From Robiginitomaculum sp. (GTDB lineage: Bacteria; Pseudomonadota; Alphaproteobacteria; Caulobacterales; Maricaulaceae): a DNA stretch of 64,000 nt. This document shows, one piece after another, positions 1-8,373 of this stretch (position 1 is its first letter; every line of letters starts with the position of its first letter). The translations under genes and the position numbers were made by a program. The notes beneath the pieces were generated by a model. The model was not told where the DNA came from. It ran no database searches and saw nothing but the letters and a program-made list of their open reading frames with translations. The stretch lies in assembly GCA_015485155.1 (NCBI GenBank), contig WFUF01000003.1:1-64000 (forward strand), read 5' to 3'.

Positions 1-194
1 CTTGCACCCAAACAGAAGCTCTTTGACAGGTGAATATTTCTTTTCAAACCCAATAATTTAAAGGGTTTCTACGCGCCAGCGTGCGCGCAAGCAATCTTAA
101 CGGGCCGTCGCATAAATGTGCCTTGCCTCTGGCAGTTATGCGCAGGGGAAACCGGATAAGCGTTTTTGTTGCTGATGATTAGTTCATTTTGAAC

Positions 195-1364
195 CTAGGG
201 ATTTAATTGCTGTTGCTCGCGCAGGCGTTCCGAGGCCCGTTTTTTTACGCTTTCAGACTTTAACTGTCCGCAGGCTGCAAAAATATCCCGGCCCCTTGGA
301 GTACGAACCGGCGATGAATATCCGGCCTTGTTAACAATCTCCGCAAAGGCTTCGATGCGTTGCCAGCTAGAGCATTCATATGGTGATCCTGGCCACGGAT
401 TAAACGGGATCAGATTGATTTTGGCCGGTATGCCGGCCAGCAAGCGCACCAGTTCTTTAGCCTCGGCATCGCTGTCATTTATGCCTTTTAGCATCACATA
501 TTCGAAGGTGATGCGCCGGGCATTGCTGGCCCCGGGATATTGTCGACATGCCTGCAGCAATTCGGCAATTGGATATCTTCGATTTATGGGAACCAGTTCA
601 TTGCGCAAGGCATCAGTTACCGCATGCAGGGAAATCGCCAACATAGTCTTACCCTGATCACCCAGTGGCGCCATTTGTGGCACAATACCAGAAGTAGATA
701 CGGTTATCCGCCTTCTGGAAATTGAGATTCCTTCATTATCGGACAAAATATCAATGGCAGTCAGGACATTGGGCAGATTAAGTAATGGCTCACCCATGCC
801 CATGAAAACTATATTGGTGATTCTGCGTCCCGCAGAGGGTGTTGGCCATTCGTCCAGATCATCGCGCGCCAGTAAAACCTGCCCGACAATCTCGGCGGCA
901 GTTAAATTACGCACTAATGCCTGCGAACCAGTATGGCAAAAGGTGCAGTTTAATGTGCAGCCAACCTGACTGGACACACAAAGCGCACCGGAGCGGCCAA
1001 CTCCGGGAATGAATACTGATTCGGCCTCAACCCCCGGCGCAAACCGAATCAGATATTTGCGTGTACCATCAGTTGAAACAAGCTTTTCAATAATTTCAGG
1101 GCGGGAAAGGTCAAAATACTCCGCCAGATCATTGCGCAGATCCTTCGCTAGATTAGTCATCAGCGAAAAATCGTTTATCCCCTGATGATAAAGCCAGCGA
1201 AAAATCTGATTGCTGCGCATTTTTGCCGGTTTTTCCGCCAATCCAAACTCACGCAAGGAAGCCGTCATTTGCAAGCGATCCTTTCCGAGCAAAGTATGAC
1301 GCGCCGACAATTGCGAAGCAGGTTTATGTTGTAAATCAATCTCCATGGCAGGCTTATAGCCCAT
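195..1364 (-). CDS. rlmN: 23S rRNA (adenine2503-C2)/tRNA (A37) methyltransferase RlmN
   Basis: Radical-SAM enzyme that puts a methyl group on C2 of A2503 in 23S rRNA and of A37 in some tRNAs, in the cytoplasm. The protein carries the CxxxCxxC cluster motif (CTLNCTFC), the conserved GMGEPL segment, and the late cysteine in [11 protein letters not shown] that acts as the methyl-carrying residue in the family. Length (389 aa) is normal. I chose the ATG at 1364 because a GGGAG lies about 10 nt upstream; the frame stays open to a TTG at 1418, and ATGs at 1403, 1394 and 1346 are alternatives. The gene is divergent from the TonB receptor, so a Fur box at 1440-1454 sits in the shared upstream region. 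Confidence 0.95.
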   Translation of the reverse strand: MGYKPAMEIDLQHKPASQLSARHTLLGKDRLQMTASLREFGLAEKPAKMRSNQIFRWLYHQGINDFSLMTNLAKDLRNDLAEYFDLSRPEIIEKLVSTDGTRKYLIRFAPGVEAESVFIPGVGRSGALCVSSQVGCTLNCTFCHTGSQALVRNLTAAEIVGQVLLARDDLDEWPTPSAGRRITNIVFMGMGEPLLNLPNVLTAIDILSDNEGISISRRRITVSTSGIVPQMAPLGDQGKTMLAISLHAVTDALRNELVPINRRYPIAELLQACRQYPGASNARRITFEYVMLKGINDSDAEAKELVRLLAGIPAKINLIPFNPWPGSPYECSSWQRIEAFAEIVNKAGYSSPVRTPRGRDIFAACGQLKSESVKKRASERLREQQQLNP

Positions 1365-1439
1365 GAAATTGCATCTCCCAAGTGCCTGCGACATTTTGTA
1401 CATAAGAATTAGTTGCAATTAACTCCCATATGTTCTAGA

Positions 1440-1454
1440 TGAGAATCATTCGCA
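1440..1454 (+). promoter_or_regulatory. Fur-like box upstream of TonB receptor
   Basis: The 15-mer TGAGAATCATTCGCA matches the 7-1-7 Fur consensus (TGATAATNATTATCA) at 11 of 14 informative positions. It lies about 10 nt before the receptor's start and in the divergent gap with rlmN. A repressor bound here would block receptor expression under iron-replete conditions; this is inferred from the match and the neighbour, not measured. Confidence 0.5.
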
Positions 1455-1463
1455 ACTAGAAGA

Positions 1464-3848
1464 ATGAGAAAATTAGTTATGTACCAGAATTCTTTTTCAG
1501 AAATCCGCTCTGATTCCTCTATGATTTTTAAGGGTTTAACACGCAAATCCCGTGCAAATGACACGGGGCGGTATCGTACGGTCGTATCAACAATAATCGC
1601 CGGCCTGTTAAGTGGTGTTTCCGGTGCGGCATTGGCCGAAGCTGATACTTTAGAGCAGGAACCTATATCCTGGCCTTCTTCGGATCGGATCATAATAGTT
1701 GGCAAACGTGCTCATGTGGATGATGTTCCAGGTTCAGCGGCCTTTGTGGATATCGAGACACTGCAAAAGCAATCCTATGATGATATTAACCGGATATTGC
1801 GAGTGGTCCCGGGAGTTAATCTACAAGAGGATGATGGTTTTGGACTTCGACCGAATATTGGCTTGCGCGGTACCGGCCTTGATCGTTCCTCCAAAATCAC
1901 CCTGATGGAAGACGGAGTATTGATTGCTCCGGCTCCTTATTCTGCTCCTTCGGCCTATTATTTTCCCAATACTGGAAGAATGAGCGGTATTGAAATTGTA
2001 AAAGGTGCTGGCGGTATCAAGTACGGCCCGCGTACTCAAGGCGGATCAATTAACCTGTTATCGACAGAAATACCGGATCAGCTATCGGCATTTGGTTCTT
2101 TTAAGGCCGGAAGCTATAATTCGCGTAAAATTCACGCATGGGTCGGCGCGCCATTGACCGGTAAGAATGGCGGGTTGAAGATTTCTGGGCTAATTGAGTA
2201 TTACGCCAATAAATCTGATGGTTTTAAGCAATTGGATAATGGTGGAGACACCGGCCTTGATGTCGATGATGTGGTTGCCAAATTGCATTTTGAAACTCCG
2301 GACGGAGCGGCAATAAGCCAGAGTCTGGAAGTGAAAATTCAGGCATCCGATGAAGTTTCAAATGTAACTTATCTTGGCCTGACCGATGCTGATTTTGCGA
2401 TCAATCCATTCCGGCGCTATGCAGCTTCTGCCCTTGATCAGATGGATGCAAAACATTCAGAAGTTTCCGCCCGCTGGCGTGCAGATTTTGGCAATGGTTT
2501 TGATTTAACCGCCTTGGCATATCAAACCAGATACTCCCGAAACTGGTTCCGGCTGGAACGGGTGAACACTGCGGGGAGTGCGATTAACTCTGGTAAAAGC
2601 GGTGTCGGGCTTTCAGATATTCTTGATGACCCGGTTACTTATGCTGCTGAAATGGACATTATAAGGGGAACTGCCGGATTGGTTTCTGCGCCCGGCTCCT
2701 TGTTGATGAAGTATAATAATCGCGATTATGTGTCCCGTGGTGTGCAGGCTATTTTAGGCTGGCAGGGCGAGGCATTTGGTGCCAGCCACAATTTTGAAGC
2801 CTCTGTTCGCCTGCATGAAGATGAGCAGGATCGCTTTCAGTGGCGCGACCGTTATTCCATGAACAATGGTGCTTTGGTGCTTTCTGGTGTGGATACTCCG
2901 GGTACAGAAAGCAATCGCGTGGACAGCGCCTCGGCTCTGGCCATCTATGTGCAGGATCAGATCGACATTGGCAGGTGGCGATTTGTGCCAGGGGCACGTC
3001 TGGAAAACGTAAAATTGTATCGTGATGATTTTGGCCGGGCAGATCCATCCCGATCCGGTGTAAATTTGCGTGAAATTGACAATTCAATAACGGCCTTTGT
3101 ACCTGGGCTGGGTATAATTTTTGATGCTAGCGATAACTGGTCATTGTTTGGCGGGGTGCATCGCGGATTTTCACCTCCGGCACCGGGCCGGGCCAATAGC
3201 GCCCCTGAAACTGCAACAAATTGGGAACTGGGGGGCAGATTTTCAAACGGCTCAACCCGGATTGAGGCCACGGGGTTCTTTAATTCCTTTGGCAATATGA
3301 TTGGAACAGTTACGGCTTCAACCGGTGGCGGTGGCGCCATTGGCGACCAATTTGATGCCGGGGCCGTGGATGTTTATGGGCTGGAGCTTTCCGGAGAAAC
3401 CGATCTGGCTGAATTTGCCGATGCCGGTTTTCAAGTGCCGTTACGCTTTGCCTACACCTATTCCAGTGCCGAGTTCCAGAACAGCTTTGCCAGTAATTTC
3501 AAGCCATGGGGTAATGTACTTGCCAATGATCAGGTGCCCTATATTCCCGAGCACCAGCTCTCAGGCTCCATTGGGTTTGAAACCGGACGTTTTGGCAGCG
3601 AACTGGCCGCCTCGGTTATCGGTGATGTTCGCACGCAGGCAGGGCAAGGGCCCATACCGGTATCAGAACGCGTGGACGGGCGCACGGTTTGGGATGCCAG
3701 CTTCTGGTTTGAGCCTGTTCCAAAGATCAGGCTTGGAGTTTCTGCCCGCAACTTAACCGATAATGTTTATGCGGCAGCACGCAGGCCGGTTGGCATGCGG
3801 CCCGGAATGCCCAGAACAGTATTATTCTCTGTTGCGGTTAAATATTAG
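1464..3848 (+). CDS. TonB-dependent outer-membrane receptor (FecA-like, probable iron-siderophore uptake)
   Basis: Outer-membrane gated channel that takes up a bound substrate with energy from TonB-ExbBD. The N-terminus has a signal peptide (hydrophobic run around residues 40-55, ending near GAALAEA), then a plug domain with the usual pattern VPGVNLQ, GLRGTGLDRSS and EDGVLIAPAPYSAP, then a long beta-barrel ending in VKY with a terminal aromatic residue. Plug features resemble FecA-type ferric-dicitrate receptors, and the Fur-like box upstream supports iron. There is no FecR-interacting N-terminal extension, so it is not a transducer. The ATG at 1464 is used; ATGs at 1479 and 1521 are also possible, and 1521 would give a more typical signal peptide. 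The substrate is not determinable from sequence. Confidence 0.88.
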   Translation: MRKLVMYQNSFSEIRSDSSMIFKGLTRKSRANDTGRYRTVVSTIIAGLLSGVSGAALAEADTLEQEPISWPSSDRIIIVGKRAHVDDVPGSAAFVDIETLQKQSYDDINRILRVVPGVNLQEDDGFGLRPNIGLRGTGLDRSSKITLMEDGVLIAPAPYSAPSAYYFPNTGRMSGIEIVKGAGGIKYGPRTQGGSINLLSTEIPDQLSAFGSFKAGSYNSRKIHAWVGAPLTGKNGGLKISGLIEYYANKSDGFKQLDNGGDTGLDVDDVVAKLHFETPDGAAISQSLEVKIQASDEVSNVTYLGLTDADFAINPFRRYAASALDQMDAKHSEVSARWRADFGNGFDLTALAYQTRYSRNWFRLERVNTAGSAINSGKSGVGLSDILDDPVTYAAEMDIIRGTAGLVSAPGSLLMKYNNRDYVSRGVQAILGWQGEAFGASHNFEASVRLHEDEQDRFQWRDRYSMNNGALVLSGVDTPGTESNRVDSASALAIYVQDQIDIGRWRFVPGARLENVKLYRDDFGRADPSRSGVNLREIDNSITAFVPGLGIIFDASDNWSLFGGVHRGFSPPAPGRANSAPETATNWELGGRFSNGSTRIEATGFFNSFGNMIGTVTASTGGGGAIGDQFDAGAVDVYGLELSGETDLAEFADAGFQVPLRFAYTYSSAEFQNSFASNFKPWGNVLANDQVPYIPEHQLSGSIGFETGRFGSELAASVIGDVRTQAGQGPIPVSERVDGRTVWDASFWFEPVPKIRLGVSARNLTDNVYAAARRPVGMRPGMPRTVLFSVAVKY

Positions 3849-3870
3849 GGTATTTGAGTAAGCATTAAAA

Positions 3871-3903
3871 AAGAGCGTTTCAGGATTTTCCTGAAACGCT
3901 CTT
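3871..3903. terminator. Bidirectional rho-independent terminator
   Basis: Perfect 15-bp inverted repeat (arms 3871-3885 and 3889-3903, 3-nt loop). It is preceded by an A run that reads as a T tract on the minus strand. It lies between the convergent receptor and lipoprotein genes and fits termination of the minus-strand lipoprotein best, but can serve both. Confidence 0.85.
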
Positions 3904-3926
3904 GTCATTTTCATAATCGTTAGGGT

Positions 3927-4502
3927 TTAGGCTTCGGGGCGTTTGATGGTTCCAGCCAGATTGCGCATTACTTCGCGAGAATCATAAGCACGTTCATTGT
4001 CTTCGGGCTTTTCACCTCGTTTCATAACAATTTCGGCAAAAGCCTCATAGCGAGTGATCTGCCTTAAATCAAAACCAGTTCCAAATCCGCCACCATAACC
4101 GTGACCAAAACCGTATCCATGGCCAAATCCATGTAGATAGCCCGGGCTATAACCCCAGCCATGGCCGATACTATAATAATTCCAGCCAAAATGCCCGCGA
4201 TTAAACGCAGAGGCACCAGTATCCACGATGCGTTGTTTTTTATCCAGTTCACGTTCAGCAATGATGAAGTAGTCGTATCCGCGTTGAGCTGTGAGTTCTG
4301 CAGCACGATACAATAAATAGTTCTCAACAGTGCTTAGGTCAGTGACAGAGTTTCCGGAAAAACTGACCCGGTACCGGTTGGGTTCAATCTGGGTTTCAGC
4401 AAATCCACGAGTACCTTCACCGGCAGCCTGATAAGGGGTTGCGGTGGCACAGGCGCTTAAAATAAGGGCGCCGCCAAGAGCCAGGATAAGTGGGTATCGC
4501 AT
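3927..4502 (-). CDS. CC0125/CC1285-type lipoprotein with Gly/His-rich segment
   Basis: Small envelope lipoprotein of unknown function; similar lipoproteins occur in Caulobacter and relatives. The signal peptide ends in a lipobox (LSAC, lipidated Cys18). The middle contains a family-like stretch (YLLYRAAELTAQRGYDYF) found in proteins of this group. Residues about 105-145 are rich in Gly, His, Tyr and Phe in short GHGYGFGHGYGG-like repeats, which could bind metal, but that is a guess. A good ribosome site (GGAG) precedes the ATG. It is a single gene closed by the strong terminator at 3871-3903. Confidence 0.8.
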   Translation of the reverse strand: MRYPLILALGGALILSACATATPYQAAGEGTRGFAETQIEPNRYRVSFSGNSVTDLSTVENYLLYRAAELTAQRGYDYFIIAERELDKKQRIVDTGASAFNRGHFGWNYYSIGHGWGYSPGYLHGFGHGYGFGHGYGGGFGTGFDLRQITRYEAFAEIVMKRGEKPEDNERAYDSREVMRNLAGTIKRPEA

Positions 4503-4838
4503 AGGGTTTCTCCTTCATCTGTGAACAGTGGCCAGTTTAACCTGTTTTATCCTTAATTCCAAGGAGCTTGCTTTTTTGTTCAGTTCACGTTCATGTATTT
4601 GCCTGTTGTTGGCTGATCTGTGAACTTTTGATAATAAAGTAAATGCTTTTCCTGTGGCCAGCCTTGATGCGTCCAGGATCGCAAGCCGGCAATTGCCGTA
4701 GCCAGAAAGCTCGTTACAATCCCAATACCCTATTCAAATCTCAGCAAATGCAGGACAATCAGACAGCTTGAAACATATGGTTGCCAAGAGATTTGCAAAT
4801 AACCAGCATTGAAATGACAAATATTTGTGTAACCCGGT
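4503..4838. other. Intergenic region before tRNA-Ser
   Basis: About 340 bases between the lipoprotein gene and the tRNA promoter. No credible ORF, repeat or structured RNA is visible. The minus-strand ORF 4759-5121 that crosses the tRNA is an artefact. Confidence 0.6.
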
Positions 4839-4866
4839 TTGCACTCGTGCGATTGTGCTCTATAAA
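4839..4866 (+). promoter_or_regulatory. Sigma-70-like promoter of tRNA-Ser
   Basis: A TTGCAC -35-like hexamer at 4839-4844 and TATAAA at 4861-4866 are separated by 16 nt. The mature tRNA begins 15 nt downstream, consistent with a short 5' leader. Inferred from motif and position. Confidence 0.5.
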
Positions 4867-4881
4867 GCCGCCGGCAATCAA

Positions 4882-4972
4882 GGTGAGGTGGCCGAGTGGT
4901 CGAAGGCGCACGCTTGGAAAGCGTGTAGGCGGTGTTCCCGTCTCGTGGGTTCGAATCCCACTCTCACCGCCA
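4882..4972 (+). tRNA. tRNA-Ser (GGA)
   Basis: A full class II cloverleaf: 7-bp acceptor stem with a terminal G-T pair, D-arm, anticodon stem CACGC/GCGTG with GGA anticodon, long variable arm typical of serine, T-arm GTGGG/CCCAC and encoded CCA at 4970-4972. It decodes UCC/UCU. A T run follows directly. The 3' end lies at the border of an accessory island, as is common for integration sites. Confidence 0.97.
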
Positions 4973-5446
4973 TTTTTTTGATCTCGCGCCAGTTCGCTGC
5001 GCTCACGGCTCCGATGGGGCGCTAGGCATCGAGTTCGAACTTCCTTCCGAACTCTCCGCCACTTGCCTTCATTGAAACACGGATGCGACCCGATGTGGGG
5101 ACGATTTTCTTTATGTTTCAAAGGGGTTTAGCTCTGGCGACCGAACTTGCGAGAATGCCGGAACGCCTCGACAGGCTCTCTATCCCCCGTTTCTCTCTTT
5201 TCGACCGAACCTCGGGGCGATTTGGTTCGCTCGCTGAGCGGCCAATAAAACAAGGGTTTTTCGTGAATTTCACGCCCTACCGGTTGCAGCCGTGTCAAAC
5301 CCTCTCACGCGATCAGAGAAAACAGAAATGGACGTGGTGGGGCGAAAAGTTGCGTCCGAACCTCGGAGCTTACGCCCAAGCGGAAGCAGCGATTGCAGCG
5401 ATAGATTTATCTCCCGATAGAGTAAAGTGCCAAAACCAAATGGTCA
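4973..5446. other. Intergenic / island border region
   Basis: 474 bases with no gene I can support. The plus ORF at 5083-5604 (173 aa) runs into the antisense of tcmP and shows no family features. Around 5033-5061 there is a degraded resemblance to the 3' end of the tRNA (GTTCGAA, then CTCTCCGCCA), possibly a decayed attachment repeat. Confidence 0.5.
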
Positions 5447-6331
5447 TCAGCGCGGAGGATTTATTTGCTCTCCTTGTGAAAGGATGTATTCGGCACCTTT
5501 CAGGCCGAGTTTGTTGGGACCGGCCCAAATCAAGTAATAAAGTGGGGCGTTCCGGGTGTTGCGGATCAAACGGGGCGTTGAGACATATGGGAACAAATCT
5601 TTGAGGCGGCTTAAATACAAATCAAGCAGCCTTTCCGCCACGCCGCCATTCTTTGTTGTTACCTCATTTCCGAAAAGATCGGTTTCGCGACTATATGCAA
5701 TTTTCTGCCAGTCGTTGGTACCAAAGCATTTTGTCAGCTGACTCCTCCAGTTTTCAGGCACGTCACCTGATCTTGTGATCAACCGGTTTATCGCCATCGC
5801 CAGTGGAAAATTGATCACGACCTCCATCGTCCCTGTGTCGGCCAGGGCTTCGATGGTCGCCCATTCCAGATGAGCGCCATAAGGATCAAGAAATGCCACC
5901 CCCCGCAGGTTCTTCTTCTTCAGCGAAGGGGCGAGTTGTCGGATCAATGGGTTGCAGTCACCAACCTGTACAGACACCCCATTGCGCTGGGCGGTGATTG
6001 TCCGCAGATTTTCTGCACGAGTTTCGTCAAGATCAAAAAAATAATGGCGCTGAAAGCCATGGGGAGTATTCAGGGCCCGGATCGGAGATCCCACAATGAA
6101 TTGTGCTTGGGCTTCTTGGTCTTCAATCTCGTCAAAGAATGGGCTGGCTTCCTTTTTTCCTTCGCTACCTCGTACTTTTGCCACACAAGCTCCCGCAAAA
6201 GCGTCAATATACACTCGGGTGAAAGTCTGTTTGCTGAGGGCAGTGCAATAGAATTTCAGGTAAGCTTCCAGCGCATCCAATTTCGCTGCTGCCCAAGGGC
6301 CAACGGTTTTTTCCCGATGGTCCTTCTTCAT
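5447..6331 (-). CDS. tcmP: Three-Cys-motif partner protein TcmP (methyltransferase-like)
   Basis: Partner of the DUF5131 protein encoded just upstream; the pair is widespread but its function is not established to my knowledge. The 294-aa sequence has Rossmann methyltransferase-like landmarks in order: YIDAFAG near residue 41 (motif I-like), FDLDE near 97, VGDC near 121, and FLDPYG near 147 (motif IV-like), then a helical C-terminal part. The start ATG overlaps the stop of the upstream gene by 4 nt (ATGA), so the two are co-translated. I infer a SAM-binding or nucleic-acid-modifying role from the motifs only. The gene sits in a short accessory island next to tRNA-Ser. Confidence 0.85.
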   Translation of the reverse strand: MKKDHREKTVGPWAAAKLDALEAYLKFYCTALSKQTFTRVYIDAFAGACVAKVRGSEGKKEASPFFDEIEDQEAQAQFIVGSPIRALNTPHGFQRHYFFDLDETRAENLRTITAQRNGVSVQVGDCNPLIRQLAPSLKKKNLRGVAFLDPYGAHLEWATIEALADTGTMEVVINFPLAMAINRLITRSGDVPENWRSQLTKCFGTNDWQKIAYSRETDLFGNEVTTKNGGVAERLLDLYLSRLKDLFPYVSTPRLIRNTRNAPLYYLIWAGPNKLGLKGAEYILSQGEQINPPR

Positions 6332-7083
6332 GCAAACTCGGCCATGATTGCTTCAGGTACAATTTGCCATGGGAAGCCGTTCCATTCTTCACCTTCCAAA
6401 ATTCTCCCATTCGATTTCGGGCGTGCGCCACCCCATTGCTTGAAGAAAAAGGCCACGTCATAGTCCTCGCATGCGAGGCGAAGTTCCGTCGCCCAGTCAG
6501 GATGCATTGGGCGAGCTTTGGGGCCACTCTCACCACCGACAATCGCCCAAGCAATGCCGCTAAGATCAACATCACCGATAGAGCCGAGCAGTGGCTCAAA
6601 TGAAATAAAGCGCGCTTCGGAGTTGATTTGCCGAAGATGTTCAATACGGCTTTTATGGGCAGCGTCCTCGACAGATACACCCAGCCAGATATGCGACGGC
6701 ACGGCTTTTCCATCATATCGGTTGCGAACATAGTTTCGCATCAACGAGCTGCGCTTGGTCAGAACCTGATAGACATGCCAGTCTGCCGTTTCCATGGCAT
6801 CGAAAACTTGATCTATATATTCACGGTCAATGTCTTTGTGAAACAGGTCACTCATGGAATTCACGAAAATCATTCGTGGTTTTTTCCAACGTGATGGTTG
6901 CGCAAGACGAGACGGCCAGACCCGCAAATCGAAACCCTGTTCATAGGGGTGATCGGGAATGCCACGCCAACGTTCCGCGAACCTCTCAGCATAACAATTA
7001 TCGCAACCTGGGCCAATTTTTGTGCACCCGGTTACCGGGTTCCACGTCGCGTCGGTCCACTCGATTTCTGATTTCTGTGCCAT
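6328..7083 (-). CDS. DUF5131 / phage Gp37-Gp68 family three-Cys-motif protein
   Basis: 251-aa protein of the DUF5131 (phage Gp37/Gp68) family. The N-terminus has EWTDATWNPVTGC and then the three-cysteine motif C20-x6-C27-x2-C30, which looks like a metal-cluster site related to but not identical with radical-SAM CxxxCxxC. Other family marks are FVNSMSDLFH, VLTKR, WLGVSVED, FEPLLG and VGGESG, the last being glycine-rich as in SAM-binding TIM barrels. It is the first gene of a two-gene operon with TcmP. A 10-bp perfect palindrome (7113-7122) lies 30 nt upstream and may be an operator. Function unknown; family calls are secure, mechanism is inference. Confidence 0.88.
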   Translation of the reverse strand: MAQKSEIEWTDATWNPVTGCTKIGPGCDNCYAERFAERWRGIPDHPYEQGFDLRVWPSRLAQPSRWKKPRMIFVNSMSDLFHKDIDREYIDQVFDAMETADWHVYQVLTKRSSLMRNYVRNRYDGKAVPSHIWLGVSVEDAAHKSRIEHLRQINSEARFISFEPLLGSIGDVDLSGIAWAIVGGESGPKARPMHPDWATELRLACEDYDVAFFFKQWGGARPKSNGRILEGEEWNGFPWQIVPEAIMAEFA

Positions 7084-7112
7084 GCTACAATCCTGTTTTT
7101 GATCAAAATACT

Positions 7113-7122
7113 ACGACGTCGT
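7113..7122. promoter_or_regulatory. Palindrome upstream of the DUF5131-TcmP operon
   Basis: ACGACGTCGT is a perfect 10-bp palindrome 30 nt before the DUF5131 start. It may be an operator, but short palindromes also occur by chance. Confidence 0.2.
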
Positions 7123-7204
7123 GACGAAAAAGGGAATCCCCATTCTCGGAGACAATATTTTGGGGGCCTTGCGGTATGGGCCGTTAGACCTGATTGGCAG
7201 CAAA

Positions 7205-7470
7205 TCAATTGCTTCCAAACACTGCACATTCCTGTTCACCCCACGGGTTCGCCGCAATATCAATCAGATCGGCGATCTTCACGGCAGGGATTTCTTGTTT
7301 CACGACCAGCCGCTCGACGACCATTGGAGCAAGATAGGCAATCCGGATCTGGCGGCTGACGAAACGGTCGGGCAGCCCCTCGGCAGCCGCGAGATCGTTG
7401 ATCGTGTTTGCTTCGCCAGTCTCCAGTTTTCGCCGCCATTCCCAGGCACGGGCCAGGGCGAGCTTCTGGA
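7205..7470 (-). pseudogene. C-terminal relic of a large serine recombinase
   Basis: The last about 85 codons of this minus-strand frame (from LALARAWEWRRKLETG to the stop after AVFGSN) read like the extreme C-terminus of alphaproteobacterial recombinase-family proteins: a helix-turn-helix-like INDLAAAEGLPDRFVSRQIR followed by AYLAPMVVERL and a PW-E-Q tail. The resolvase catalytic domain, recombinase domain and zinc ribbon are absent. Upstream bases to 7640 have no continuing frame. I infer decay after integration of the island. This is recognition by memory, so a protein search is needed to confirm it. Confidence 0.5.
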
Positions 7471-7699
7471 ACTGTTCCGCGGCATGTCGAACGAGCAGCA
7501 GGATGCGTTTTTCCAAGCAACTGCTGCGCTGGCACAACCGGTGAGCCGGGAGGAAGGTGATGAGGAACAAAAGCATCGAGCATGATGACGTAATCTGTTA
7601 CGCCACTCGCACGCATAGAATACCCGAATATTCACAGCCAATTGTGCGGCGGTTTGGTATCGCATGGAGTGCGGCAAGTTTCGAACTATTGGCTTACAC

Positions 7700-7728
7700 T
7701 TGTAACTGTGTGCATTTTTGGTTATATT
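7700..7728 (+). promoter_or_regulatory. Promoter of parDE
   Basis: TTGTAA at 7700-7705, a 17-nt spacer, and TATATT at 7723-7728, 28 nt before the ParD start. A short inverted repeat (ACAC...GTGT) overlaps the -35 region and could be the site of ParD autorepression. Confidence 0.45.
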
Positions 7729-7755
7729 GAATACAAGAGCAACGGGATTTCATCT

Positions 7756-8010
7756 ATGTCACGCACCACGACCATGACCGTCCGGCTGAGCGGAGCCCTC
7801 AGCGAATACGTTGCCGCGAATGTTGGCGAAACCGGTTCCTATGAGAATGTTAGCGAATACATCCGTGACCTGATCCGCCGGGACAAGGAGCGGATGGAAC
7901 AGCAGGCTTTCGAACGCCTGAAGGCAGAGTTGGAACGAGCATTCGCAGCGCCGGATTCTTCCTATTCGCCGCTTTCAGTTGCCGATGTCATAGCACGAAA
8001 TCAGGCGTGA
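7756..8010 (+). CDS. parD: ParD-family antitoxin (ribbon-helix-helix)
   Basis: 84-aa antitoxin of a type II toxin-antitoxin pair. The N-terminus (TMTVRLSGALSEYVAANV) is a typical ribbon-helix-helix DNA-binding segment, followed by SYENVSEYIRDLIRRDKER, the signature of ParD/CC2985-like antitoxins, and a C-terminal helix expected to bind the toxin. The frame is open from 7642, but the start at 7756 matches family length. The toxin gene follows after 4 nt. It probably represses its own promoter, as known for the family. Confidence 0.88.
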   Translation: MSRTTTMTVRLSGALSEYVAANVGETGSYENVSEYIRDLIRRDKERMEQQAFERLKAELERAFAAPDSSYSPLSVADVIARNQA

Positions 8011-8014
8011 GCGA

Positions 8015-8329
8015 TTGACAAATATCCGCATTCAGGAAGCCGCTTCGTTTCGCATTGACGAAGTCTATCAATACGCTCGTGACCGATGGGGCTCCGCGCA
8101 GGCAGACGCCTATATCACTGGACTTTTTGCAACCTTTGAAAAAATCACAGCCCATGAAGTGATGTCGCGGCCCATTCCGGCCGAGTTCGGTGTCGAAGGC
8201 TTCTTTTTTCGCTACAAAAAACACATCGTTTACTGGAAGGAGCTTGCTAATGGTGACATCGGTATAGTCGCGGTATGGCACGAGCGGATGCATCAGATCG
8301 ACAAGTTTCGGGAAAATTTCGGACTTTGA
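8015..8329 (+). CDS. parE: ParE-like toxin (RelE/ParE superfamily)
   Basis: 104-aa toxin partner of the upstream ParD. ParE toxins of characterised systems poison DNA gyrase; that is family knowledge and not shown here. Visible features are the EAASFRIDEVYQYARDRWG helix pair, residues such as RPIPAEFGVEGFFFRYKKHIVYW typical of the beta-sheet core, and a C-terminal VWHERM segment. The start is a TTG at 8015; a GTG at 8007 is out of frame and stops at once. The weak start and tight coupling would keep toxin below antitoxin. Confidence 0.85.
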   Translation: MTNIRIQEAASFRIDEVYQYARDRWGSAQADAYITGLFATFEKITAHEVMSRPIPAEFGVEGFFFRYKKHIVYWKELANGDIGIVAVWHERMHQIDKFRENFGL

Positions 8330-8373
8330 AAGGCAAAGATTTACAAGGACAGGCTTACACCGCTACAACCCTG

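Noticed and set aside
1-194. Left edge of the window
   Set aside because: No ORF, repeat or RNA feature could be supported in these bases.
4759-5121. Minus-strand ORF of 120 aa crossing tRNA-Ser
   Set aside because: It is the reverse of the tRNA gene; the translated GIRTHE-like string is a known artefact of tRNA-Ser loci.
5083-5604. Plus-strand ORF of 173 aa near the tRNA
   Set aside because: Extends into antisense of tcmP and shows no family features, ribosome site or composition of a real protein.
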